Assembly: GCF_900637055.1 (NCBI RefSeq)
Contig: NZ_LR134338.1
Coordinates: forward strand, 5,167,001-5,231,000
Length of the DNA stretch: 64,000 nucleotides
Source of the DNA: Brevibacillus brevis
GTDB lineage: Bacteria > Bacillota > Bacilli > Brevibacillales > Brevibacillaceae
Direction: 5' to 3'
Made by a program: the position numbers and the translations under genes. The notes beneath the pieces are model-generated. The model was not told where the DNA came from and searched no databases. It saw nothing but the letters and a program-made list of their open reading frames with translations. Below, in pieces: positions 41,948 through 50,811 of the stretch (positions are counted from its first letter, which is position 1; each line of letters opens with the position of its first letter).

Positions 41948-43036
41948 TTATTTCCAACCTGCTTGATTCAGCAGTTCTACCGCTTTTTTGTTATACTCGC
42001 CGAGCTTAGCAAAGTCGAGCTTTTGCGTTTTGAATTCTCCCCACTCTTTCAAAAGAGCAGGCTTGTCTGCCTCTGCATTGACAGGGAACTCGTAGCTTCC
42101 GTTTGTCAGCATCGTTTGAGCCTCTTTCCCTGTGACGAACTCAATCAATTTCACGGCATTGTCCTTGTTTTTCGCATGCTTGGTCAAACCAATACCGCTG
42201 ATGTTCAAGTGTGTGCCTGTTGTCTCTTGGTTCGGGAAGAAAACGCCGATGTTTTGCGCGACTTTTACTTCCTCTGCATCTTTAGAGTTCAGCATCTGTC
42301 CAACATAGTACGTGTTCATGATCGCAACGTCACCGACTTTGGCAACAACAGCTTTTGCCTGGTCACGGTCTCCACCTTCAGGCTTGCGCGCGAAATTGTT
42401 CACCAGACCCTTTGCCCAATCCAATGCAGCCTGCTCGCCATTCAGCTCAATAAAGGAAGCAACGAGTGACTGGTTGTACAAGTTGGAAGAAGAGCGTACC
42501 AATACTTTGCCTTTCCATTTATCTGTAGCCAAATCTTCATACGTAGACAGCTGCTCTGGCTTCACACGATCCTTCGCATACACGATTACACGCGCACGGG
42601 TAGCCATACCGATCCATTGGTTGTCAGGATCACGCAATTCTTTCGGTACGTTTTTCTCTACTTCAGCAGATTGAATCGGTTGCAGAACGCCATTTTGCTT
42701 CGCGTAGTTCAGAACACCACCGTCAACCGTGATGAACAAATCAGCTTCGGAGCTCTCTCCTTCACGCTTCAAGCGCTCAACCAGCTCTTCTGCGGTGCCC
42801 TTCACTTCGTTTACCTTGATGCCTGTTTGCTTGGTAAATTCAGCAAACAGCTTGCTATCAATATCGTAGTGGCGCGCAGTAAATACGTTCACGGCTTGCT
42901 CTGTGGCAGCCGGCTCCTGTGCCTTTGGTGCTTCTGTTTGCGGCTGGGCAGTATTCGCGCCGTTTCCGCATGCAGCAAGTATTGGCAGCGTCAGCATGGT
43001 ACTCAGCATGACCGCCAGCATCGATTTTTTTCTCAT
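41948..43036 (-). CDS. Fe(III) ABC transporter substrate-binding lipoprotein, FbpA/FutA-like
   Basis: A 362-aa lipoprotein: signal sequence with lipobox LPILAAC (Cys near residue 22), then a periplasmic-binding fold (VNVFTARHYDIDSKLFAEFT, ADLFITVDGGVL). The double tyrosine NTYYVGQML matches the ferric-iron ligands of FutA/FbpA proteins. AGAGGGAGA precedes the ATG. Two Fur-box features and a promoter overlap just upstream, so iron starvation should induce the operon. Confidence 0.93.
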   Translation of the reverse strand: MRKKSMLAVMLSTMLTLPILAACGNGANTAQPQTEAPKAQEPAATEQAVNVFTARHYDIDSKLFAEFTKQTGIKVNEVKGTAEELVERLKREGESSEADLFITVDGGVLNYAKQNGVLQPIQSAEVEKNVPKELRDPDNQWIGMATRARVIVYAKDRVKPEQLSTYEDLATDKWKGKVLVRSSSNLYNQSLVASFIELNGEQAALDWAKGLVNNFARKPEGGDRDQAKAVVAKVGDVAIMNTYYVGQMLNSKDAEEVKVAQNIGVFFPNQETTGTHLNISGIGLTKHAKNKDNAVKLIEFVTGKEAQTMLTNGSYEFPVNAEADKPALLKEWGEFKTQKLDFAKLGEYNKKAVELLNQAGWK

Positions 43037-43067
43037 TTTGATTCTCCCTCTCTATCGCAGTGATTAT

Positions 43068-43096
43068 TGATAATGAATATCATTGCCAATTGACAA
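43068..43096 (-). promoter_or_regulatory. Promoter of the iron transporter operon overlapped by a Fur box
   Basis: On the minus strand TTGTCA (43096-43091), 17 bases, TTATCA (43073-43068). The 7-1-7 Fur site TGATAATGAATATCA (43068-43082) covers the -10 element and differs from TGATAATnATTATCA at one position. Fe(II)-Fur would block polymerase here. Confidence 0.88.
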
Positions 43097-43136
43097 GGCT
43101 TATTGTAACGAACAAAAATGAGAAAATGCTGTGAAA

Positions 43137-43172
43137 ATAAAAAAACATCTCCAATTATTTTTAGCGAGATGT
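43137..43172 (-). terminator. Terminator of the two-component operon
   Basis: On the minus strand ACATCTC pairs with GAGATGT, followed by TTTTTTATT. It separates the kinase gene from the iron operon promoter. Confidence 0.85.
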
Positions 43173-43186
43173 GGATCGGTTGAAAT

Positions 43187-44590
43187 TCACTGACGAAGCG
43201 GCACAAAAACAGTTACAGTCGTCCCGTTCTGCTCCACACTCTGAATCGTTATGCTGCCGTTGTAACGCATAAGCAATCGTTTGGCGATGGCAAGCCCGAG
43301 TCCATACCCGCTCTCCCCGCTGTTTCTTGCTTTGTCTACCCGATACAATCGGTCCAAGACATACGGCAAATCCTGCTCGGGTATGCCGATTCCTTCATCT
43401 ATGATTTCCATACAGGCTACATTTTCTTGCACCTTGGCCCTCACGTAGATTCTCCTGCTCTCCCCGGAATACTTGACCGCATTATCCAAAAGGATCAGTA
43501 GCACTTGCTCCAGGTGTTCTTCCGATATAGCCAGGATTTCTCCAGCCAAAGGCGCAAGTTCCTGCTCGATCGTAAATGTCGGCTGAATCATGGCGAATTT
43601 CTTGATCATGTGACAGACAGCCCGATCCGGATCATGGAGCGCTACATTCTCTTCTATTTCCACATGCTCCGCTCTCGTCAAAGCGAGCAGCTCCTGCACC
43701 AGTCCCTTTAGTCTGGCGAGCTCTTGAATCGATGTCTGCAAGGATTCCTCCAAAACAGCTGGATCATTTTTGCCCCAGCGCCGTAGCATTCCCAGATGCC
43801 CTTCCATAATCGCAATCGGCGTCCGCAGCTCATGTGAAGCATCTTCGACGAATTGTCTCTGCTGCAAAAAGGAACGCTCCACCTGATCCATCATTTTATT
43901 GAACATTTTCATCAAAGTCGCAATCTCATCCTGATTATCGTGAAACTGCACACGTTCATGGAATCCTTTTTGCCGGACGTTGCTCATCGTTTCATTCATC
44001 GATTGCAATGGCTTTAGCAACTGCCGCGCGAGCAATCTGCCACCCAGACCGCTTATGATCACAGCGGTCAAGCACCCAATGGCCATGACCTGAAAGAGAG
44101 CACCACTCAACTGCTCAAACTCTTTCATATTCTTCAGAATCATGACTGTCCCGTTAAATTGAAAGATCGTAAGGGGGCTACTCATGATCAACAGGTCACC
44201 ACGTACTTCTTGGGTCTGGGTGCGAATCGACTGAACAGGCGGGAGCGGTGGCAGTGTGATATCTTGAAAGTTTTCCGAGACAACGACAATCGGATTACCC
44301 TCTCCGTCCAGAATGCGAATCATCTGGTTTCGTTGATTGATTTTCTCCAAAAAGCTGCGCAGCTCTGCGAGGTCATCCTCTTCAAAAGATTGCTCTTTTT
44401 CCAGCGCGTAGTTGAGGAACTCTCGCATGGTCTGTTGCACAACCTGCTGTTCCTGATTAAACATCCACTTCTCTACAAAAAAATATTGGAAGCTATTATA
44501 GCCAATGAATACGAGAAAAAGCAGAAGTGACGACCAGACTGTCAACTTCCATTTGATCGGGAGCTTTAAGAATCTCGATGGTCCTCTCAT
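43187..44590 (-). CDS. Sensor histidine kinase, ArlS/YkoH-like
   Basis: 467 aa: membrane helix (about 16-36), extracytoplasmic region of ~115 residues, second helix (about 162-182), HAMP (QLLKPLQSMNETMSNVRQKG), HisKA with QRQFVEDASHELRTPIAIME, and ATPase motifs LLDNAVKYS, DEGIGI and SGYGLGLAIAKR. It overlaps the regulator gene by 4 bp. Placement between an iron transporter and a Fur-boxed promoter suggests a link to metal or envelope state, which is inference. Confidence 0.92.
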   Translation of the reverse strand: MRGPSRFLKLPIKWKLTVWSSLLLFLVFIGYNSFQYFFVEKWMFNQEQQVVQQTMREFLNYALEKEQSFEEDDLAELRSFLEKINQRNQMIRILDGEGNPIVVVSENFQDITLPPLPPVQSIRTQTQEVRGDLLIMSSPLTIFQFNGTVMILKNMKEFEQLSGALFQVMAIGCLTAVIISGLGGRLLARQLLKPLQSMNETMSNVRQKGFHERVQFHDNQDEIATLMKMFNKMMDQVERSFLQQRQFVEDASHELRTPIAIMEGHLGMLRRWGKNDPAVLEESLQTSIQELARLKGLVQELLALTRAEHVEIEENVALHDPDRAVCHMIKKFAMIQPTFTIEQELAPLAGEILAISEEHLEQVLLILLDNAVKYSGESRRIYVRAKVQENVACMEIIDEGIGIPEQDLPYVLDRLYRVDKARNSGESGYGLGLAIAKRLLMRYNGSITIQSVEQNGTTVTVFVPLRQ

Positions 44591-45264
44591 TTTCGCATCA
44601 CATAGCCAATCCCTCGTACAGTCGAGATATAGCTGTCCTCATTGGGAGAATCGATTTTATTGCGCAAATACCGGACGTACACATCGACAACATTGGTCTC
44701 GACAGCAGCCTCGAATCCCCACACGGTATCGAGCAGCACCTCGCGAGGCAGGACTCGATTGATGTTTTTCATGAACGTCACGAGCAAATCATACTCTCTT
44801 TTGGTCAATTCAACAGGTTGGTTATTTTTGGTGACGACACGTCCCTCCATTTGAACCACCAGCTCTCGGTGCGCGAGCAAGGTTTGGGGGACATTCTCCT
44901 GTTCTTCCTGTCGGCGAAACACAACACGTATGCGTGCCAACAGCTCCTCGATCGCAAATGGCTTCGGAATGTAATCATCGGCGCCACTGTCCAAGCCTGA
45001 GACGCGGTCCGTAATACTGTCTCTGGCTGTCAGCATAATGATCGGCGTTTTTTTCACGCTGCGTATTTTTTGACAAACCGTAATGCCATCAAGCGCCGGA
45101 AGCATGACGTCCAATAATATGACATCCCATTCTTCCTTTAAAGCAAGCTCGAGTCCTTTATGTCCATCATGCGCGACTGTAATCGCAAACGATTCGTAGC
45201 GCAGCTCCAGTTCAATAAATCGGGCCATATTGATCTCATCTTCTATCAGCAGCACTCTTTTCAC
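44587..45264 (-). CDS. OmpR-family response regulator
   Basis: 225 aa: receiver domain with DVILLDVMLPALDG and FIPKPF-like YIPKPF, winged-helix output with VELTKREYDLLVTFMKNINR and VDVYVRYLRNKID. The start is GTG at 45262-45264 after AAAAGGGTGGG. The downstream kinase gene overlaps it (ATGA). A near-consensus Fur box lies 50 bp upstream of the start. Confidence 0.92.
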   Translation of the reverse strand: MKRVLLIEDEINMARFIELELRYESFAITVAHDGHKGLELALKEEWDVILLDVMLPALDGITVCQKIRSVKKTPIIMLTARDSITDRVSGLDSGADDYIPKPFAIEELLARIRVVFRRQEEQENVPQTLLAHRELVVQMEGRVVTKNNQPVELTKREYDLLVTFMKNINRVLPREVLLDTVWGFEAAVETNVVDVYVRYLRNKIDSPNEDSYISTVRGIGYVMRK

Positions 45265-45313
45265 GTTTTGCCCACCCTTTTGCCCATGCCGGGGAATTCC
45301 ACCTGATTGTAGA

Positions 45314-45328
45314 TGAAAATAATTATCA
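45314..45328 (-). promoter_or_regulatory. Fur box upstream of the two-component operon
   Basis: TGAAAATAATTATCA differs from the 7-1-7 consensus TGATAATnATTATCA at one base. It lies 50 bp before the regulator start. Confidence 0.75.
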
Positions 45329-45417
45329 TCGTCAATGTTCGCGTGGGAAAAGGAACTTTCTTGTCATTTGGAAAATACTTACTTATGCTTATTGTAGAAC
45401 TTTTTTAAAGGAAGTGG

Positions 45418-46257
45418 ATGTACGTGTATCACGTAAAAGGAAACCAACAGTTGGCTGGTCAGCTTCTCCATGATAAAAGTGACGTGATGTTTGCGGGTGT
45501 GGTCGCAGGCAATCATCCCGGGCTCATTTGGGTAGATAATCCCGACAAGCCTTCCTGTGCACTCGTATGGTCAACAGGTTTAAGCAGCTTCGCTTTCCTT
45601 GGAGAGCCGAGCAAAAGCATTCACCCCGCTACTTTCTCTGCTTTTTTTCAAACACAAATTGGCCCTATTTTGAAGCAAAAGGACCTTAGTTATTTTGAAT
45701 TCTCGCGGGAATCAAAAGAGTGGGATTCACTTCTCACACCTATTATGAAGAGCAGCGGCTGGGAGACGAGTACTCAATTTGTCTATCGGTCTTCTTGTGA
45801 TCAGGGAGAGGAACCATCTTTTATTATTCCTGCCCCCTACTATTCAATTGAACTGGGGGAAAGCTTTTTACGAGGGCATGATACCGTCATTCCTTCCAAC
45901 CTCGATTTTGTGACCGACTACCTCCATGAGTATTGGTACTCCATCGATGACTTTTTGGAAAATGGCTACGGATATGCTGCCCTTACGACTGATCATGAAG
46001 TGGCGAGCATTTGTATGTCCACAGCGGTCTATCAGTCGACTCATGCTATCGGCGTTGAAACACTAGAACCCTATCGTCAAAAAGGCTTGTCCAGTACACT
46101 GGCTTATCAATTGCAAAATAGGCTTCATCAGGAAGCAGTAACTGTGTGGTGGGACTGTATGGATTCAAATATCGCTTCGCAAAAAACGGCTGAAAAGGCT
46201 GGACTGCATCTATCTCATCGTTATGAAGTCTCCTGGTTCTCCTACGCCGCCCAGTAA
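45418..46257 (+). CDS. GNAT-family acetyltransferase, two-domain
   Basis: 279 aa: a variable N-terminal domain and a C-terminal GNAT core with IGVETLEPYRQKGLSSTLAY, the acetyl-CoA loop (RQKGLS), and NIASQKTAEKAGLHLSH. It resembles the larger GNAT group (GNAT_acetyltran, as in ZmaR-like/YnaD-like proteins); substrate unknown. AAAGGAAG precedes the ATG. The superoxide dismutase frame overlaps its end. Confidence 0.85.
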   Translation: MYVYHVKGNQQLAGQLLHDKSDVMFAGVVAGNHPGLIWVDNPDKPSCALVWSTGLSSFAFLGEPSKSIHPATFSAFFQTQIGPILKQKDLSYFEFSRESKEWDSLLTPIMKSSGWETSTQFVYRSSCDQGEEPSFIIPAPYYSIELGESFLRGHDTVIPSNLDFVTDYLHEYWYSIDDFLENGYGYAALTTDHEVASICMSTAVYQSTHAIGVETLEPYRQKGLSSTLAYQLQNRLHQEAVTVWWDCMDSNIASQKTAEKAGLHLSHRYEVSWFSYAAQ

Positions 46258-46320
46258 CCATGCGCCCACCACTTACATAAGATATGTCAAACTGGTTCAT
46301 GAAGTAAGGTGGTGTTTCAC

Positions 46321-46855
46321 GTGTACGGATCAGCCATATGAATACCCATACGAATATGACTTACGAGCCGTGTCCTCACAACATGGACGAAGAACAGGAC
46401 AATCTTTTGCCGAAATCCAGGGTGGTCCACTGGCACCGAACCTGCACGGCTACGTTGTTTTTACCGATGTCCCCTACGGTACCGAAGTGTTCGTGGAAGT
46501 CAGCGGCCTCCCCGCTTTCCAGCCAGCCGCTGGCAATCAGCCGCAAATCGGGCCATTTGGTTTTCATTTGCATGAGCATGGCGTCTGCACGGTAGGAAAT
46601 TCGGAAGATCCCTTTACCGCAGCAGGCAGTCACTGGAACCCTACCCAACAACCGCATGGCAACCACGTAGGCGATTTCCCCGTGCTGTTTTCCAATGATG
46701 GGTATGCGCGAATGACTTTTTTCACAAACAAAATCAGTGCAGCAGATGTGGTCGGCAGAACCCTGATCATCCATCAAAGTCCCGATGACTTCCATTCGCA
46801 GCCGGCAGGAAATAGCGGAAAACGACTGGCATGTGGAGTGATCTACGCTGGATAG
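46321..46855 (+). CDS. sodC: Cu/Zn superoxide dismutase-family protein; start disrupted or atypical
   Basis: The core is clear: copper and zinc ligands in GFHLHEHGVCT, AGSHWNP, PHGNHVGDFP and the Arg-containing SGKRLACGVI end. No signal peptide is seen. The start is puzzling: AAGGTGG (46306-46312) is well placed for the GTG at 46321, but that frame (VYGSAI) stops at once, and the SodC frame joins one base off at YEYPYEYDL. In the SodC frame the only ATG is inside the upstream gene (46223) and lacks a ribosome site. A single-base indel near 46333 would reconcile both. The core frame ends at 46855. Confidence 0.85.
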
Positions 46856-46871
46856 GGCTTTTTCCAATAGG

Positions 46872-46905
46872 AAAGGGGGCAACCATGTAAGCTGCCCCCT
46901 TTTGT
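46872..46905 (+). terminator. Terminator after sodC
   Basis: AAAGGGGGCA pairs with TGCCCCCTTT followed by TG and further T. It can also form on the minus strand for mqnD. Confidence 0.85.
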
Positions 46906-46916
46906 TATTGAATTAT

Positions 46917-47762
46917 CTAGCGCCGTAATGTCGACAAATCAAATGCTGGTACAAGCCCTTCCTCGGCTGCACGACCGAGCAACGCCTCGACAGCTGCATA
47001 ACCATCATTACCCAAATTTCTCGTAAACTCATTCACGTACAAATTAATATGCGCTTGCGCTACCTCCAGGGACAGCTCTTGGGCATGAGACATGACATAT
47101 TCTTGTGACGCGGTCGGATTCGCCCATGCATATTCCACAGAGGAGCGCGTCCAATTGGTCAGAGCCTCGATGTCCATTGATTTTTTCGCGATGATGGCAC
47201 CCAACGGAATCGGCAAATGGGTATCAGACTCCCACCAGTTGCCCAAGTCAGTCATGAGAGACAGCCCGTAGTTTTGGTACGTGAAACGCGCTTCGTGGAT
47301 CACGAGTCCTGCATCGATCTTGCCGTCACGTACAGCAGGCATAATCTCATGAAACGGCATGACGACGATCTCCCCTACACCACCTGGGACATTTTGTGCA
47401 GCCCAGAGCCGGAACAGTAAATAAGCTGTGGAGCGCTCACTCGGAACGGCTACACGTTTGTTGGACAGGCGTGCTGGATCGTTCGCACTCTCGCCAGAAT
47501 TTCCTTGGGTCAAAACAAGTGGCCCGCATCCTCTGCCCAGTGCACCGCCGCAAGGGAGCAACGAGTAGTTGTCCATCACCCATGGCAATGCCGCATAGGA
47601 GATTTTCATTACTTCTGGGCCTTCCCCCTGTGCAGCAAGCGTATTCGTAATATCGATATCTGCGTACATAATATCGAGCTTTGGCGCTCCCGGAATCAAA
47701 TCATGTGCCCAGGCATGAAAAACAAAAGTGTCATTCGGACATGGTGAAAACGCAATTTTCAT
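46917..47762 (-). CDS. mqnD: 1,4-dihydroxy-6-naphthoate synthase, MqnD
   Basis: 281 aa starting MKIAFSPCPNDTFVFHAWAH, the hallmark MqnD N-terminus; periplasmic-binding-like fold with the conserved VPSERSTAYLL-type loop and an IHEARFTYQNYG segment. It makes 1,4-dihydroxy-6-naphthoate from cyclic dehypoxanthinylfutalosine in the futalosine route to menaquinone. GGAGGTACT precedes this ATG; the longer frame adds 22 residues. It overlaps mqnB by ATGA. Confidence 0.94.
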   Translation of the reverse strand: MKIAFSPCPNDTFVFHAWAHDLIPGAPKLDIMYADIDITNTLAAQGEGPEVMKISYAALPWVMDNYSLLPCGGALGRGCGPLVLTQGNSGESANDPARLSNKRVAVPSERSTAYLLFRLWAAQNVPGGVGEIVVMPFHEIMPAVRDGKIDAGLVIHEARFTYQNYGLSLMTDLGNWWESDTHLPIPLGAIIAKKSMDIEALTNWTRSSVEYAWANPTASQEYVMSHAQELSLEVAQAHINLYVNEFTRNLGNDGYAAVEALLGRAAEEGLVPAFDLSTLRR

Positions 47763-48421
47763 GATAGTACCTCCCGTAGTACAGAGCTTCCCTTTTCCAG
47801 AGATTCCAACGCATCTTTTATCCGCCAAGCGGATTTATCCCGCGGCCCAATTGCATTCGATACCGTGCGAATTTCCAGAACAGGTCGTCCAGCAGCCTGG
47901 GCAGCAGTCGCAACGCCATACCCCTCCATCGCTTCAGCTAGCGCGTCTGGCATCCGCTGTACCAAAGCCGCGGCTGTTTCCGCTGTTCCCGTCACGGTTG
48001 ATAGTGTAAGTACAATGCCTTTTTTGGCGGCCAAGCCTGCCTCTTTCATCGCATTTGTCAGCTGTTCGACCAACGCCTGATCGACACTTACCCGAGCTGA
48101 TCCAAATCCCAGCTCGTCCACACTGCAAAAGCCCTCAGGCGTTTCTGCCCCCAAATCCGCACAAATAATCTCTGTCGCGACAACCAGCGACCCAATCTCT
48201 GCTTGTCCCACGAATCCGCCGCATATTCCTGCACAAATGACCAGATCGTAGTCCGCGCAAGCAAGCGCTCTGGCTGTGCTCGCTGCGGCCGCTGCCGGCC
48301 CCACTCCCCCAGCGATGACTGTGAATCGCTCATCCCCTTGAATGCCGCGCATCACTGCCTCCCGTTCTGCATCAACGGAGGTCACGACCAGAATGCTTCT
48401 ATATTGTTGTGACAAAATCAT
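47759..48421 (-). CDS. mqnB: Futalosine hydrolase, MqnB
   Basis: A 220-aa nucleoside-phosphorylase-fold protein with GGVGPAAAAAST, VICAGICGGF, the purine-binding MEGYGVATAA region and a final catalytic Asp (GPRDKSAWRIKD). It splits off hypoxanthine from futalosine. AAAGGAG precedes the ATG. Together with mqnD it forms a two-gene operon; the remaining mqn genes must lie elsewhere. Confidence 0.92.
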   Translation of the reverse strand: MILSQQYRSILVVTSVDAEREAVMRGIQGDERFTVIAGGVGPAAAAASTARALACADYDLVICAGICGGFVGQAEIGSLVVATEIICADLGAETPEGFCSVDELGFGSARVSVDQALVEQLTNAMKEAGLAAKKGIVLTLSTVTGTAETAAALVQRMPDALAEAMEGYGVATAAQAAGRPVLEIRTVSNAIGPRDKSAWRIKDALESLEKGSSVLREVLS

Positions 48422-48570
48422 TTGCCCTGGCTCCTTTCAACCGCTTTCCACCCTCAACGTTATCGCTACTTTTCGTTCGTGTAAAGCCGTTTAAAGAGTT
48501 TGTCAAAAGACAGGGAAATTATTACAATGGAACCTGTTGTGCATTTTCGTTAGATAAGAGGTGACCGATC

Positions 48571-49356
48571 ATGCTTCATCCACCGAATCCGAACACCCAT
48601 CCCGAATGGATCGCCCCCCACTCTTTAGCCTGGTACACACAGCTGGGCCAAATGACTGGTGAATACGTATACCCGTGGCGCTCTACCATTACCGAACCGA
48701 ATGGCGAGTCACTCTTTATGGAAGAAATTGGTCGTATGGTTCCGAATCAATCTGTTCTCGACATCGGCTGCGGGCACGGCGCATTCACAATGCACTGGAG
48801 CCGTTCTGCCAAAGAAATCGTTGGCTTGGATGTGACAGAAAACTTTGTGCAAAAGGTCCGTGCACAAATACCCGAAAACGTCTCCTTCGTTGTCAGCAAT
48901 ACGAAATATACCCTCCCCTTCCATGACGATACGTTCGATTGCGCCTACAATCGCAAGGGACCTACCTCCGCCTATCCAGATATAACACGCGTCGTCAAAA
49001 GAGGAGGCTCCTTCATCGGATTACATCCGGGCGATCAGTTGTCCGCCGAATTATTCGAATGGTTTCCTCATTTATTTGGTCCACGTCCAGCTGACACTCC
49101 GATCCTGAAATATTTGCAGGAGAGACTCAGACAAGCTGCTTTCCAGCGAGTCGATATTCAGACGGTGATCGCTACCGAGTATTTTCAGACTCCACTCGAT
49201 GTCATTCGCATGCGTTGCTTCGGGCAAAGTCCCTCTATTCTCACGTCCGCCATCGAACAACACATGGAGAGTGTGATGCCGATTTTCGACCACTATGCCA
49301 CTTCTGACGGTCTGCCAACTACGCATATGTATTACCTCGTTCGCGCGATTGTTTGA
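48571..49356 (+). CDS. SAM-dependent methyltransferase
   Basis: 261 aa, class I: SAM motif I VLDIGCGHGAFTMHWS, motif II EIVGLDVTENFV, and the later NRKGPTSAYPDITRVVKRGG. The family resembles UbiE/COQ5-like small-molecule methyltransferases, but the substrate is not evident. It is divergent from mqnB, which is a weak hint only. GAGGTGACC precedes the ATG. Confidence 0.88.
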   Translation: MLHPPNPNTHPEWIAPHSLAWYTQLGQMTGEYVYPWRSTITEPNGESLFMEEIGRMVPNQSVLDIGCGHGAFTMHWSRSAKEIVGLDVTENFVQKVRAQIPENVSFVVSNTKYTLPFHDDTFDCAYNRKGPTSAYPDITRVVKRGGSFIGLHPGDQLSAELFEWFPHLFGPRPADTPILKYLQERLRQAAFQRVDIQTVIATEYFQTPLDVIRMRCFGQSPSILTSAIEQHMESVMPIFDHYATSDGLPTTHMYYLVRAIV

Positions 49357-49365
49357 TTCGCCATG

Positions 49366-49397
49366 TAAAAAAACCTCCAGCCGTATTTGGCCAGAGG
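49366..49397 (-). terminator. Terminator of the VOC gene
   Basis: On the minus strand CCTCTGGCC-AAATAC-GGCTGGAGG is followed by seven T. Confidence 0.9.
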
Positions 49398-49409
49398 TCG
49401 TCCTTACAC

Positions 49410-49772
49410 TTATCCTTTTAGCAAATAGCTGTTACCGTCTTCATCCTGAAAAGTCGCATAGGTCCCCCACTGCATCTTGTTCAGTTCTCCTTGAAAAACA
49501 ACACCGTTCGCGCGCATCGTTTCGTACGTCTTTTCAATTTCTGTACATTCAAAAACAATCGAGGCTTTTTGTTCCTGCCAGTTGCTCATCATGCTTTTCG
49601 GATAGAGTACCAAAGCAGTCTGGGCACCCGCTGGTCCTACCTCCAGCCAACTGCTGTTTGGTCCCATCGGGTGCTCTTGCTTGACTTCAAATCCAACCTT
49701 CTCTGTCCAGAACACTTTTGCACGTTGTTGATCTTCTACGTAAACAGCTACCGTTGCCATTTTGGTAATCAT
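49410..49772 (-). CDS. VOC-family (glyoxalase/bleomycin-resistance fold) protein
   Basis: 120 aa of two beta-alpha-beta-beta-beta modules: TVAVYVEDQQRAKVFWTEKV, LVLYPKSMM, IVFECTEIEKTYETMRANG and FQDEDGNSYLL. The metal-binding Glu in the last module is present (DEDGN). Single domain, so probably a dimer; substrate unknown. TAAGGAGGAT precedes the ATG. Confidence 0.9.
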   Translation of the reverse strand: MITKMATVAVYVEDQQRAKVFWTEKVGFEVKQEHPMGPNSSWLEVGPAGAQTALVLYPKSMMSNWQEQKASIVFECTEIEKTYETMRANGVVFQGELNKMQWGTYATFQDEDGNSYLLKG

Positions 49773-49977
49773 AATATCCTCCTTACTAACTCGAACCTTA
49801 TCATCCCATTGTAACCGAAAAAAAGTTTACTTATCGCTATCAGCAAACCCAAATGTTGACAATGGTTATGCGAAAATTTATATTTAATTACGAAATGTAA
49901 GAAACAAAACATTGAATAAGCTTCTCCGTTTCAATGCATCATGTTAGTGTAAAAACAAGTTGCAGGAGGAATGCAGA

Positions 49978-50577
49978 GTGGGTAAGGATTTTATTGCAGC
50001 CGTAAAAGACAGAAGAACGTACTATGGGATCAGCAAGGAAAATGTTGCATCTGATGAGCGCATTAAAGAAATCGTACAGGAAGCAGTAAAGTACACGCCA
50101 TCCGCATTCAACTCCCAAAGCGCTCGCGTTGTTGTCCTCTTGGGGGCGGAGCACGATAAGCTGTGGAACATGACCAAAGAAACGCTGCGTAAAATCGTTC
50201 CCGCTGAAAATTTCGGGGCCACGGAAGAAAAAATGAACGCCTTCGGTAGCGGCTACGGCACTGTTCTTTTCTTTGAAGACCAGAGCGTCGTCGAGAATCT
50301 CATGCAGCAATTCGAAGCGTACAAAGATAATTTCCCGATTTGGTCCGAGCAATCTTCCGGAATGCTTCAGTATGTTGTGTGGACTGCGTTGGAAACCGAG
50401 GGCTTCGGTGCTTCCTTGCAGCATTACAATCCACTTATTGATGAAGAAGTCCAACAAACATGGAAGCTCCCTAGCGAATGGAAGCTGAGAGCACAAATGC
50501 CTTTTGGCAAACCAACCGCTCAACCAGGTGAAAAACAATTCCAACCGTTAGATGAGAGAGTGAAGTTCTTTACCTAA
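49978..50577 (+). CDS. Nitroreductase-family flavoprotein
   Basis: 199 aa. FMN-binding Arg-rich N-terminus (VKDRRTYYGI), PSAFNSQSARVVVL, and later QYVVWTALETEGFGASLQHYN are typical of the oxygen-insensitive nitroreductase fold (YdgI/HBN1-like). It reduces nitro compounds or quinones with NAD(P)H. GGAGGAATGCAGA precedes the GTG at 49978. Monocistronic. Confidence 0.92.
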   Translation: MGKDFIAAVKDRRTYYGISKENVASDERIKEIVQEAVKYTPSAFNSQSARVVVLLGAEHDKLWNMTKETLRKIVPAENFGATEEKMNAFGSGYGTVLFFEDQSVVENLMQQFEAYKDNFPIWSEQSSGMLQYVVWTALETEGFGASLQHYNPLIDEEVQQTWKLPSEWKLRAQMPFGKPTAQPGEKQFQPLDERVKFFT

Positions 50578-50589
50578 TTTTTATAAAAT

Positions 50590-50627
50590 GGACGGCCAGA
50601 GATTTCGCATTCAGGCCGTCCTTTCGT
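50590..50627 (+). terminator. Terminator of the nitroreductase gene
   Basis: GGACGGCC pairs with GGCCGTCC, followed by TTTCG. Confidence 0.75.
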
Positions 50628-50638
50628 ATATTGAGCGA

Positions 50639-50667
50639 TTGCTTTCCTCTTCCGTCTGTGATAGTAT
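50639..50667 (+). promoter_or_regulatory. Predicted promoter of the cold-shock gene
   Basis: TTGCTT (50639-50644), 17 bases, TAGTAT (50662-50667). It would give a leader of about 138 bases. Confidence 0.5.
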
Positions 50668-50698
50668 TACATTAAACAAAAGATTCTTATTTAAAGCG

Positions 50699-50752
50699 TT
50701 CACATATTGTAAAGGGTTTACATTTATGTTTGAACCTTTTACAATGTGTGAA
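50699..50752 (+). promoter_or_regulatory. 20-bp stem-loop in the leader of the cold-shock gene
   Basis: Arms 50699-50718 and 50733-50752 pair over 20 positions, 18 Watson-Crick and two G-U, with a 14-base loop. AT-rich DNA and a T-rich run follow. It lies in the 5' untranslated region, so it may control cold-dependent translation or act as an attenuator. Confidence 0.7.
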
Positions 50753-50811
50753 TTTTATTTTTTCATAAATAAAAGTTACATATTCATTTTATTTTGTTGG
50801 AGGTAACACCC

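Noticed and set aside
49960..49977. Upstream start for the nitroreductase at 49960
   Set aside because: The reading MQEECR is built from the ribosome binding site itself; the GTG at 49978 is correctly spaced.
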